From positions 36,194,467 to 36,258,466 of the forward strand of contig NC_079494.1 in assembly GCF_030052815.1 (NCBI RefSeq): a DNA stretch of 64,000 nucleotides. Direction: 5' to 3'. The notes beneath the pieces were generated by a model. That model was not told the DNA's origin. It did not search any database and saw nothing but the letters and a program-made list of their open reading frames with translations. Each line of letters begins with the position of its first letter. Position 1 is the first letter of the stretch. This stretch comes from Hevea brasiliensis. Its lineage: Eukaryota; Streptophyta; Magnoliopsida; Malpighiales; Euphorbiaceae. The position numbers and the translations under genes were made by a program. Shown piece after piece: positions 21,406 through 31,372 of the stretch.

Positions 21406-22410
21406 CAATGTTTCATAGGGTGCCATTTGTATGCTAGCTTGACATTTATTATTGTATACAAATTCTGTTAGTAGGAGGTATCTGTCCCATCTCCCCTCGG
21501 ATTCAAGGACACAAGTTCTCAGTATATTCTCGAGGGCTTATTACATTTTACAAGTTATTATTATCATTTCATTTCATTATTTACAGAAACTCAATGAGTT
21601 TTAGAATTTACCTGAATTACTTGTTTCGACTGTCCGTCCGTCTGAGGATGATAAGTCGTACTAATATATCTAAACTTATAGCAATTATTGTGATACAGGT
21701 AGTTCACATTATTGTAATCAAGTTACGGACTCTAGCTACCTTACAAGTGTAGTCTTTCGACAGGCTAGTTCTGAAGTTTTAAATTTCTGACTAAAAATTT
21801 CACATTTATTTCTAGTAATAGCACTCTATTGGGCGTAACTGTATCAATTTATAGATTACTTACAAATATTCTTATTTTATTATACCAATAAGAAGCACGT
21901 AGCTCTACACAATAATCTCGTGTCAGTACTGTAATCTGCAGCTTACAATACAGACATCGAGAACATTACATAGTCACTGCGTTATAACCTCATAGACTAG
22001 GTTTTCTAATATCTTATCTTTCTCGAATCCACTAATATCCTAAACCGATTCTGATTACAATATCCCTTGATAATTACTAACAGTAACATCTTTACCCTCA
22101 TCTAGAGCAATTCTATTACTGTAACTTACTTTTTAGGTCCTCTTGCTTTACATTAAGTAGGCTCTCCAATTAGCTTTATAACTTATGGTGTGTTAGAAAA
22201 TACATTTAGCTAACAATTCTTTCAAGATTAATGTCAATCATACATGTTATTATAGTTTTTTTCCTAAAGGACTAGTCACTAATACATTAAAATTCATTCC
22301 CATTTAAAGGAATAGCAACAGAACATATAGGTCTAACACTAGCACACAACTAAGTAGTGCTGGGATCAAATAATAACTAATTGTTTCTTTTAAAAATTAA
22401 GAACTTACCA
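21406..22410 (-). other. E6 non-coding spacer in place of PR-RT-RH
   Basis: About 1 kb of AT-rich sequence without retrotransposon protein homology. Positions 21778-22138 align with E5 13850-14214. The gag-side border is at the same codon as in E5: the frame reaches ETSDVAAG and then turns into spacer, here at GGTAAGTTCTT, which resembles a 5' splice site. No independent reading frame of note lies inside. Confidence 0.7.
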
Positions 22411-23072
22411 GCAGCTACATCCGAAGTTTCTGTTCTTTCTCCTTGGCACATAGTGGACGCTCTGACTGATGCACTACTATGTTCGAGTTGATTCACTGTG
22501 TTATGGTTGTGATGAGTGCCAACTCTATTTCTATCTCAACCTTTACTGACTGTCTGTGAACTTTGGAGAGTAGATTGAGGTGCTCTAGTACAATCTTTAA
22601 CAAAGTGTCTAAGCTTTCCACAGTTGTAGCAGGCTCCAGAGGCCTTACGACAAATACCTCCATTTAGCTTACCACAAACATGGCAGAAATGGGCATAATA
22701 GGAACTTCTGGTTGTTCGATGACTAGATCTTGATGTTCTCTGCCCTGATGATCCGCCTCTGTCATATCCCTGAGCTCGAGGTTCCTCAAATTCTTTTCTC
22801 TTCCCCAAATTACTACTCGAGCTCTAAACCATATGTTTCTCCCTCTTCTCCATTTCACACTGCCTTTATGGGGGTTGGGTTTGTGCTTGAGCTTTAGCTG
22901 ACAGAGTATCAGCTCATTTGTTAAAAGAAAGTGGCCATTTGCTGGGCCATTTGTGCAGTAATTTGTACCAGTAAAACTGGTACAGCTGGCCTTTAACACA
23001 TTGTGGGCCTGGGGCCTCAACTTGTACTTCTGCCATCACAGACTGTTCTATTGTCTCATTCTTTTCTTCCAT
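22411..23072 (-). pseudogene. E6 gag with core deleted
   Basis: The ATG at 23072 starts MEEKNETIEQSVMAEVQVEAP, matching the N-terminus of the other gags. After about 30 residues the frame degenerates through Gln/Met-type repeats and shifts. The retrotransposon gag core (YDKL..., DAYDWWKT, EFRQKY) is missing altogether. The C-terminal part returns at 22536-22808: an Arg/Ser-rich region and the knuckle CYNCGKLRHFVKDC, which keeps the CX2CX4HX4C spacing. The last codons (ERTETSDVAAG) are the start of the protease. It cannot make a particle protein. Confidence 0.8.
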
Positions 23073-23236
23073 ATCTTTTCACAGGATTTTCTATTCTTGT
23101 ACAACCAAACAAGGAGATTCCTCTCCATTAGTTCATATTTATGATTTAAATGTACTATATGCATCAAACATTTGAGTAGTTGTAGTTACTGACAAAAAGA
23201 TTTCAAATTCACAGTTCAAAATTTAGTTTAAAACCA

Positions 23237-23250
23237 TTGCTCTGATACCA
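23237..23250 (-). other. E6 primer binding site (tRNA-Met type)
   Basis: Minus-strand TGGTATCAGAGCAA, 7 bp from the LTR end at 23258. Confidence 0.9.
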
Positions 23251-23257
23251 CAAAACA

Positions 23258-26200
23258 TGTCACACCCTACTCCCCCGTATGATGTAACATGATCCCGTAA
23301 TACACCTAATGAATTACCGTACTTCGCCTACCGATAACCCATTAGATATACTACAAGGGATTTTAAAACAATTTTCGTGAAATTTAAATCATCAATTAAA
23401 ATCTGGTATTATAAAATTTTTTCAAAATTTCGGCAGAGTGCCGGCTGTATTTTGAGAAAACAGTTCTTCAAACCTAAAAAAGAAAACACTCCCAATATGT
23501 TTTCTCAAATACAACTCCAAGAAACTTCATTTCATCTCACAATTCAATCTCAATAATTAATCATTTCATTTTTAAACCAACCTCATCATAAAAGAAACAT
23601 TTTATTGATTACAAGACTCAAAAATTAATATTACAAAACTATTTAGGTAAATGAAACCTCAAATTTACATTTATAATAATTTACATTTAATTAAATATCA
23701 AAATATTTTACCAGAGTTTTTATACAACTGCTCAAATAATTTACATACATATTATTACATGCATACATCAAAACCTGTGTACATGGGTATACCTGGAGCT
23801 GATCTGAATGTCTCTTCAAAGAAGCTTACTCAATTGCTCTATGCTCTTTTCACCTGCGACAGCATACAAAGCTATCGCTGAGTGGTGAACTCAGTGGTGC
23901 ACAATTATAATTTAAAACATAGTACAATATACCTTAACAAAAATTACAACAATTAATTTGTAAATCTAGATACTCATCAAATTCCAAAAATCAAAATATT
24001 CATTGCCAATAATATAAATCATTTGTATAAAATGACTTTGATCACGAAATTCAATTTATCAAATCATAACTAACCATTTAAGGTAATTCCAACAAAATCA
24101 ATTATACATAAATCATAATTGAAATCACAATTCTTTACTATTCAAAAACATTCTTTATCTCGAAAACCATTCTTTATCTCACTAACTATGCAAGACTAAT
24201 CCGAAAGGGCCATCTTCGGGGTGGTTCTAACTCCCTATGGTCGGGGAGGTCGAATTGGATTCTAACTCCCTATGGTTAGGGAGGTCGAATCATCGTGCAC
24301 AGTACACACCACAATAATGAATCTTTTGAAAGGGCCATAACATAAAAAAAAAAAAAAACTTAGATCTAACCTCTAATAAGAGGAGAATCTAAGCCTGTGC
24401 ACGTACCATGGTAATCAAAACACAACTAACTCCATTGTCTGCCCAACAAATGAGAGAGAAGGGTAATAACCTAGTCAAGCATCTATAGTGAGATATAAAA
24501 CAATATCATAATCCTTTAGTGAGCATAAATCACAATACAATTCGATTCAAAGTCAATTCCAATATCCAATAATTTTTATGCTCATCACAATTCAAATAAT
24601 AAATTTGCATTTTTCCATGCAAATTGCCCATCACAATTCAAAACATGTTCTATCACAATTTTTCAAAATATAATTTATTCAATCCACAACAATGCTTAAT
24701 ACTTGTGGAAATACCATTTCACAAAGCTAAATTCATACATACTATAACAATTTCAATAATCATTGAATTAAATTCAATGCTTGTTAAACATAATATATAA
24801 GAAAAATATGTCATTTAATCATATGAAATATTCAGAACAAAATTAGTTAAAAACTAGTTGTGCACAAACCTCTGATAAATGCCTCTTGGCTCTGACTCAT
24901 TGTTTCCTTCCCCTTCCTTGAGTCTTTGCTAGCTGAAACACACAATTTGAAGTGTTTCAGTACTCATTTAAACCGTCTCTAACAATAAGGCTTAATAATT
25001 AATTTATTGAATTCTATTATTTTCCTTAGTCAACCTAAAATATTGACCCTCGATGCACTCTAGGTGAATTAGGTTTAATGTTACTAATATGTCACATTTA
25101 ATAGCCTTTTAGTGTTGGTACATGTTATCAAATTCATTTTCATGTATATTGCATTTTATTGCAATTTGTCGAATTTCGGTATACTAATTTGACCTAATCG
25201 GATGACCTAGTTCCCTCGGTTTTCAGGTTTCGGTCCAAACTACAAACTTGTAGGTCTATGTCTTATTGTACACAGAGAAAAATTTCAGGTCATTCTGAGT
25301 TGTGTAGACCAAGTTATTGTCAATTTACCAATGCTGGATAGAATGCATCAAAATGGTAACTTTAGGTCATTTTTGATTCGGCTAATTTTGGTACATGAAC
25401 TTGTGCAAGCTATTTGGCTTAGTTCTGGCCATTTTTGGGCTTTGGTGTCTTCATAAGAGTTGTAGATACCTGTTTGGAGTGAGTTATGGCTAAAACACTA
25501 ACAGCTGCCCAAATAGTCAATTTTCAGGCTTTCAAGTCACTAATCCGGATTTGGTCATTTTTCAAGTCACCTTCTAGGCAGAATTTTGGTAAGCTTCCTT
25601 CATGAAAGTTGGCACATTTTGTGCTTAGTTTCACCTCCAATTGGTCTCATATCAATTGGAGTCACACATTGAAGGTTCTAAGCCAAAGCATACCCTTCCC
25701 TATACACATTGTTCATCCTTTACCAATTATACATTCAACACTTACCAAGTTAACTCTTTCATGCTGATTCTGATTTGATATGGTACCAAATCCATTCCTC
25801 ACTTCATATTATAGTTAATTTGGGCAGTATATAACCAATTGACAATACACCAATTACAATTCCAATTCACCAAATCCAATTCTAACAATATATACACATA
25901 ATCACTCCTAACCATAACATATAACTTCTCCACTATCATAACATATAACTCCACCACTAATTTACATACACATTTAGCAACCTTTATGACCACAATTCAT
26001 CAAACAACTTCGTGAATTCTAGCATTCTTCAAGAAGTTAACAAGCTGCTGAATTGTAAAGCCTCCCATAATTGCTTTAAAGCTCCAATTTTCACTTGGTC
26101 CGTCATCACATATACATGAAGTTAACTTACTAAAATCTTAAATCACATTAGTCAACATTAACTCTCCACAATATATGTAAGAATAGTTCATTTAGTATAC

Positions 26201-27368
26201 AATTCCATGGCTGTCCATTTAGGCAATTACACAGAAATTTCAAACTCAAAATAAATTTCCAATTCAAGTACTCAACTTTAACATACACCAATAATTAACC
26301 TACTAGAACTTTTATTTACTTCAATCAACATCAATACCCATCAAATTCATGTGAAAACAATTCAAAGCTCTTTAATTACCATGGCTGCCTAAAATAGTAC
26401 ATAATAATAACTCACCAAAACCTCAAAATTTCTTTATCAATTTACTTATCTCAAGCTTCCCACAAACTTTACTTAAGAAAGAAAGGAATTTGAACACTTA
26501 CCTATTGTTGGAGCTTGTTAAATCTTCACCAAAATCTCTTGAATTTAGTATCAAATTCTTCCTTGTGATGTGGGGATCAAAATTAGTGAAGTGAGTTTTG
26601 GTGTTTGAGTTGAAAATGATGGAGGTTATAAAGCTTTCACAATTTTGGCCATGGAGGATTTAAAGGAATTCACTTCGGCATGGAGAAGGTGAAGGTTGAA
26701 GATGAAGTGCTTAGTGGACATACACATGTCCCTTAGTGCTTTTATACCTCCACTCATCCTTAGTGTAATTAATTAAATAATCAAGTTTTAATATTTCCAC
26801 TTAGCACCTCTAATTTTTCCCTAATTACATTTTTATACATAATTTCATTTTTCATGTGATTTTCAAATTTTAATGTTACTTATTTTTCATGGAAATTGAG
26901 GTCAAAAGTCAACTCTAGGTGTCAAATGACCAAAATGCCCCACTTCGGGTTATATTCCTGATTTTTGTCGTTAATATCGATTTTTTGTCGTTTTCTCGAT
27001 TTCACATTTTTCTTTATACTATTTAATTAATTTTTCATTGATATTTCTAATGACATTTATACTTCACTAGACGTTTATTTATGTCTTAAAAATATTTTTC
27101 AGGGTTCCCCGCAGTCCAGGGCTAGTCAACTGTCCACACCGCAACTTCCTGGTGCGGTCACCCATCGCTATGGTTCTCGGCTCGTTTAACTTGGTTACAT
27201 TTCATTGCTATTATTTTTCCTTTATTTTTCTTGTATTTTCTTTTCTTGTATTTCATTATTTTATGTCTCCTCACCCATATCTACGTGTAGTTCTAGGCAT
27301 CCTAGCTATCCGGACCGACACTGGTCACCGGAACAGTAGAACGCATTACCGAACATAGGGGTATTACA
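23258..27368 (-). repeat. E6 5' LTR (4,111 bp)
   Basis: Intact LTR from TGTAATACCCC at 27368 to TGTCACACC (plus-strand reading) at 23258. Same order of elements as the other copy: stem at 23878-23894, hairpin at 24932-24961, dyad at 25637-25659 (one half degraded to TCAATTGG), motif at 26922-26941 and GC-rich block at 27100-27195. It lacks about 45 bp relative to the other copy, partly from one deletion around 25365-25470 within the repeated modules. No gene is seen. Confidence 0.9.
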
Positions 27369-27373
27369 GAAAA
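27369..27373. repeat. E6 target site duplication, right (GAAAA)
   Basis: GAAAA directly after the E6 end; the E5 LTR resumes with GCTATCATTGAG, which E9 has uninterrupted as GAAAAGCTATCACTGAG. Confidence 0.92.
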
Positions 27374-27380
27374 GCTATCA

Positions 27381-27399
27381 TTGAGTAAAATTTACTCAG
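27381..27399 (-). other. Covarying LTR hairpin, E5 copy
   Basis: Stem TTGAGTAAA/TTTACTCAG around a single A, longer than in the other families, same flanks GCTATCA and TGGTGCAC. Confidence 0.75.
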
Positions 27400-27490
27400 T
27401 GGTGCACAATAACACTTTAAAATGAGGTATGTAAAAATTTTATTGACAATTTACAATCCAAACAATTCACAATTTTTCAAAGCTCATATA

Positions 27491-27731
27491 ACACAAATTT
27501 GATCAAACAATTGAATAACATAGTGTTGCCAATCAATAACACAATTTGATCAAATAACTGAATAACACAATTTTGCCAATCAATACCATAATTTGATCAA
27601 ATAACTGAATAACATAGTTTTGCCAATCAATAGCACAATTTGATCAAATAACTGAATAACAGAGTTTTGCCAATCAATAACACAATTTGAATAAATAACT
27701 GAATAACACAGTTTTGCCAATCAATAACACA
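27491..27731. repeat. 47-bp tandem repeat, ~5 copies, in E5 LTR
   Basis: Unit about 47 bp with the words AATTTGATCAAATAACTGAA and TTTTGCCAATCAATA, about five copies with small differences. It is not seen at the matching place in E6, E9 or E3, so it expanded in this family or copy. The E5 3' LTR is truncated before this point and cannot be checked. Confidence 0.9.
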
Positions 27732-28219
27732 ACTTAGGTCATGACACAAACTTTTCTGAACATGCCGTGTGTACATCACGATAAGGCACACTCACCCCAC
27801 TAATCAAAATCAATGAGGGAGGAAGCTAGCTAGATAATGAGAACTCATCCACACTCACCTCAGACTGATAAGTCAAAGAGGGAGGAATATAATCACACTC
27901 ACCCCATAAATGGAGGAGGAACATAGTAATATTGTCATGCCAAGTGTGAATTAAAACAATTCCAAATCACAATATTTAAATATTTCATACAAATTACAAA
28001 TTATATTTTATCTCAAAATTTCCATTTGCAAAGTAGGCAACACAATAATTTCCAAATACAATTCCCAAAGTTAAAACAATAAAAAATTATTCATAACTCA
28101 ATTCTCCAAATAAATTTTCTGGTAAAAGCAGTGAATATAAAAAGTATTGTGCACAGACCTCTGATAAATGCGTCTTGGCCCTGACTCAGTGTTTCTTATG
28201 CTTCTCAATTTCCTTTTCA

Positions 28220-28249
28220 ACTGAAACACACAATTTAAAGTGTTTCAGT
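28220..28249 (-). other. LTR hairpin ACTGAAACAC/GTGTTTCAGT, E5 copy
   Basis: Perfect 10-bp arms around ACAATTTAAA. Confidence 0.85.
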
Positions 28250-30547
28250 ATTCAATGAATTTGTTTCTAACAATAGAATCAAATATTTAAATTTTCTTAG
28301 TACTATTCCCTTTAATTCATTTCATTAGTCAACCTATAATGTTGATCCTTGATGCACTCTAAGTGAGTTAATTCTAATGTTACCAATATGTCACATTTTA
28401 TGGCCCTTTAGTGTTGGTATATGTTACCAATTTCATTTCCAAGTGTATTGCATTTTATTGCAATTTGCTAGATTTTGGTATACTAATTTGACCTAGTCGG
28501 ATGACTTAGTTTCCTCATTTTTCGAGTTTTGGTCCAAACTACAAACTTGTAGGTTTATGTCTTATTGCACACGGGGCAAAATTTCAGGTCATTCTGAGTT
28601 GTGTAGACCAGGATATGGTCAATTTACCAATACTGGACAGAATGCACCAAAATGGTAGGCTTAGGTCATTTTTAGGTCATTTTTACTTCGGCCAGTTTTG
28701 GTACCTGAACTTCTGCAAGCTATTTGGCTTGGTTCTGGCCATTTCTGGGCTTTGGTGTCTGCATAAGAATTGTAGATCTATGTCTGAACTATTCATGGTA
28801 AAAATTTCAGGTCATTTGAACCTATTTTGAGTAAGTTATGGTTAAAACACTAACTACTACCCAAATGGTCAATTTTTAGGCTTTTAAGTCACTAATCCGG
28901 ATTTGGTCATTTTTCAAGTTACCTTTTAGGCAGAATTTAGGTAAGCTTCCTTCATGAAAGTTGGCATATTTTGTGCATAGTTTCACCTTCAATTGGTCTC
29001 ATGCCAATTGGAGTCACACACTTAAGGTTCTAAGCTAAAACACACACTGCCCTGCTACACATTCTTCAACACTTAGCAATTACACATTCAATACTTACCA
29101 ATTACACATTCAATACTTACCAAGTTTACTTTTCATGTTAATTCTGATTTGGTACCATAACATTAACATACTTTACATCACATTTTGGTTATTTTGGGTA
29201 GCTTGTAACCAGTCTCAACATACACATTATAACTTAGAATTTTCGTAGTCCAATTACAATAATTTAACCACATGAACATACCTCATTCACAAGTCCAAAT
29301 CCAAACAATTATTCACATAGACATGCTGCCACCATAAGCAACATAATTTAACAATATTTCATGAACTTAAACACTTCAATCTTCTTCATGAGGCTGCCAC
29401 AATTTTATATATATCCATCCACTTCCATTTTCACTTTTCAAGCTTACAAATCAAACCTTACACATGGAATTCAACTTTAATACAATTAAACATTTAAATC
29501 ATCATCCAAACAACCATTTACATGTAAGGACAAGCTGTTCATGGTGAGGTTTCATGGCTGCCTAAATGGCTCAACTTCAATAATTCATCAACAACAAAAA
29601 TTCTTCCATAAATCAACTACCCACAACCTTTGTTACACTTTTAATAAAACAAGGATTGAAAACACCCACTTACCTCTTTTGGACTTCTTCAAAACCTCAC
29701 CAAAACTTATCTTTCTTGCTCCAAGTATGCTGCCAAGGTGTATGGAACAACTTTAGTGAAGGAACTTTAACAAATGGAAGCTTGGATCATGGAGAGAGAA
29801 AGCTTGGTTGGGACATCCATGGAGTTTTCCTTTGAGAGAGAAATATAATTCGGCAATGTGGTGATTCAAGGTTGAAGATGAATTTTTGCTGTCCCATTTA
29901 GCTTAACTAGGTGTTCCAAATCTGCCTTAGTGGAGCACTAATGTAGTATATTGATTATTTATTCCAAAATTTCATTATTCCCACATTTACCTCATTTCTT
30001 TTTCTATTTACATAATGTATCTCATTTTAATTTTTCATGACATTTCCAAAATTTAATATCATTTATTTTTAATGGACATTTAGGTCAAAAGGCATCTCGG
30101 GGTGTCAATTGACCACAATACCCCTATTTAGGTTGCATTTCGACTTTTTCAGTAACACCGATTTTTGTCATTTTCTCGATTTCTCATTTTTCTTTGTACT
30201 AATTAATTAATTTTTCTTTGATATTTCTAATGAAATTTATACTTTAATAAGTCTTTAATTATGTCTCGAAACTAAATTCTGAGGGTTCCCTGCAGTCCTG
30301 GGGTTGGCTATTGCCTGCACCGTCACTTTCCCGTGCGGTCACCCATCGCTGCAGTGCTGGCTCGTTTAACTTAGTTTCATTTCATTGATATTATTTTTCC
30401 TTTGTTTTTCTTGTATTTTCTTTTATTGTATTTCATTATTTTATGTCTCCTCACTAACATTTAAATATAATTCCAAGCATCCTAGCTGTCCGGACAGACA
30501 CTGTCACCGAAATAATAGAACGCATTACCAAACATAGGGGTGTTACA

Positions 30548-30814
30548 TTCCCTACGGTCTAGGGTCATCAACTGTTTACACTGTGACTTCCCAGTGCGAT
30601 CACCCATCACTAGAACCGCAGCTCATTTAACCTAGTTACATTTCATCTCTTTTATTTTTCCTTAATTTTTCTTATTTTTTTCTTATTATGTATTCCATCA
30701 TTTTATGTCTCCTCACTCTCATTTAAGTGTAGTTTCAGGCATTCTGACTATCTGAACAGACATTAGTCATCGAAACAGTAGAACGTACGGACTATCTACA
30801 GTGAGGGTGTTACA
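30548..30814 (-). repeat. E7: LTR stub of another gypsy element
   Basis: About 267 bp equivalent to the first part of the E5/E6/E9 LTRs, starting TGTAACACCC on the minus strand at 30814. It includes the GC-rich block with a degenerate ATGGGTGATCGCAC. It stops where E5 begins, at the point TTCCC that follows GGG in the other LTRs, so E5 inserted into it. Its continuation on the far side of E5 is lost. Confidence 0.75.
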
Positions 30815-31372
30815 TTGGGTGCATCCAGCTTTAGATAATCTATCATTTTTGTCATACATTTGGTACTTGACCTAGTCCCTTAAGTTTAAACTGCTAGGGA
30901 TACAGGTGGTGGTGTTTGCCGTCTTATAACTCCATTAATGGGGCTCTAAGTTCCCATAGTAGTTGGAGGGTTTTGAAAGTATTATTGGGGAGGATACATG
31001 GAATAAGTGTTAAGCGGTGGGAAGTAAGGTGGGTAGGGCATGAAAGAAGGGTACTGAGAGTAACCCATAAACCCAATGCTTCCAAAGCTTCCTTATTAAG
31101 GATAGTTATACCCAAACACATATTCTTGACTTTATGGAGGTGGAGACACGAACTCTGATTCATCCCCCCCCCCTCCCCTCCCTTTCATATTTGTCTTTTC
31201 CTCCTCCTCCTATACTAGAAAAACTAGGGTCCTCATGCTGTTGTTTAAAACCATAAGAACCCCTTTGTGCATTCACAAACATTCTGGGTGCACTGGATGT
31301 CTCTCTACTAACCTCAAAAGACCTTCTGGGGCCTCTTAACGATTCTCCTCTACCGTTTTTGCTTGCTCTTCC
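30815..31372 (-). pseudogene. E8 interior, degenerate coding-like remnant (unidentified)
   Basis: On the minus strand an open frame runs from the E9 border at 31372 to about 31165, rich in Arg, Gly and Ser (SFEVSRETSSAP, FVNAQRGSYGFKQQHED, GGGGKDKYEREGRGG), interrupted by a C10 run at about 31164-31173. After that, another frame is Pro/Tyr-rich (YPSFMPYPPYFPPLNTYSMYPP) with several stops at Gln-like codons. If E9 is disregarded, the first frame continues across the insertion point into 43573-43660. I do not recognise the protein; position after an LTR and primer site suggests gag of E8, but a captured host exon is not excluded. Confidence 0.4.
31368..31372. repeat. E9 target site duplication, left (CTTCC)
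   Basis: CTTCC immediately before E9; the second copy is at 43573-43577. Confidence 0.92.

Larger units (their letters stand above)
16486..27368 (-). mobile_element. E6: non-autonomous gypsy element with 4.1-kb LTRs
   Basis: A full-length 10.9-kb minus-strand insertion, bounded by GAAAA duplications, inside the E5 5' LTR. The LTRs are 4,156 and 4,111 bp but the interior is only 2,616 bp, so about three quarters of the element is LTR. The interior retains the two ends of gag with its core missing, the same kind of non-coding spacer as E5, and the C-terminal half of integrase. No protease, RT or RNase H is present. In the ~200 bp of LTR I compared directly the two copies differ at roughly 6% of sites, older than E9 and E12 by that measure. 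Confidence 0.9.
12243..30547 (-). mobile_element. E5: gag-only Ty3/gypsy element, split by E6
   Basis: Minus-strand element made of 12243-16485 and 27374-30547. The order is 5' LTR (30547 down to 15819, interrupted), primer site, intact gag frame, ~1-kb non-coding spacer, polypurine tract, partial 3' LTR. No RT, RNase H or integrase sequence remains in the 2.4-kb interior. This architecture matches the class described in plants as TR-GAG: non-autonomous, gag-coding, presumably mobilised by a relative's pol. E5 entered an older LTR (E7) at its right end; its left target site is lost to E4. Confidence 0.85.
27374..30547 (-). repeat. E5 5' LTR, distal 3,174 bp
   Basis: Continuation of the LTR cut at 16485; together the two parts make about 3.84 kb. 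It starts TGTAACACCCC on the minus strand at 30547. Contents in plus-strand order: a palindromic stem at 27381-27399, a 47-bp tandem repeat at 27491-27731, a 10-bp-arm hairpin at 28220-28249, the dyad at 28989-29011 and the GC-rich block at 30270-30375. No gene is seen. Confidence 0.9.

Noticed and set aside
27491..27731. CRISPR-like regular repeat in the E5 LTR
   Set aside because: The ~47-bp units are contiguous tandem copies with no unique spacers; the context is a plant LTR.
30916..31158. Plus-strand 80-residue frame over the E8 remnant
   Set aside because: The minus-strand Pro/Tyr-rich reading has more coding character, and element orientation is minus.
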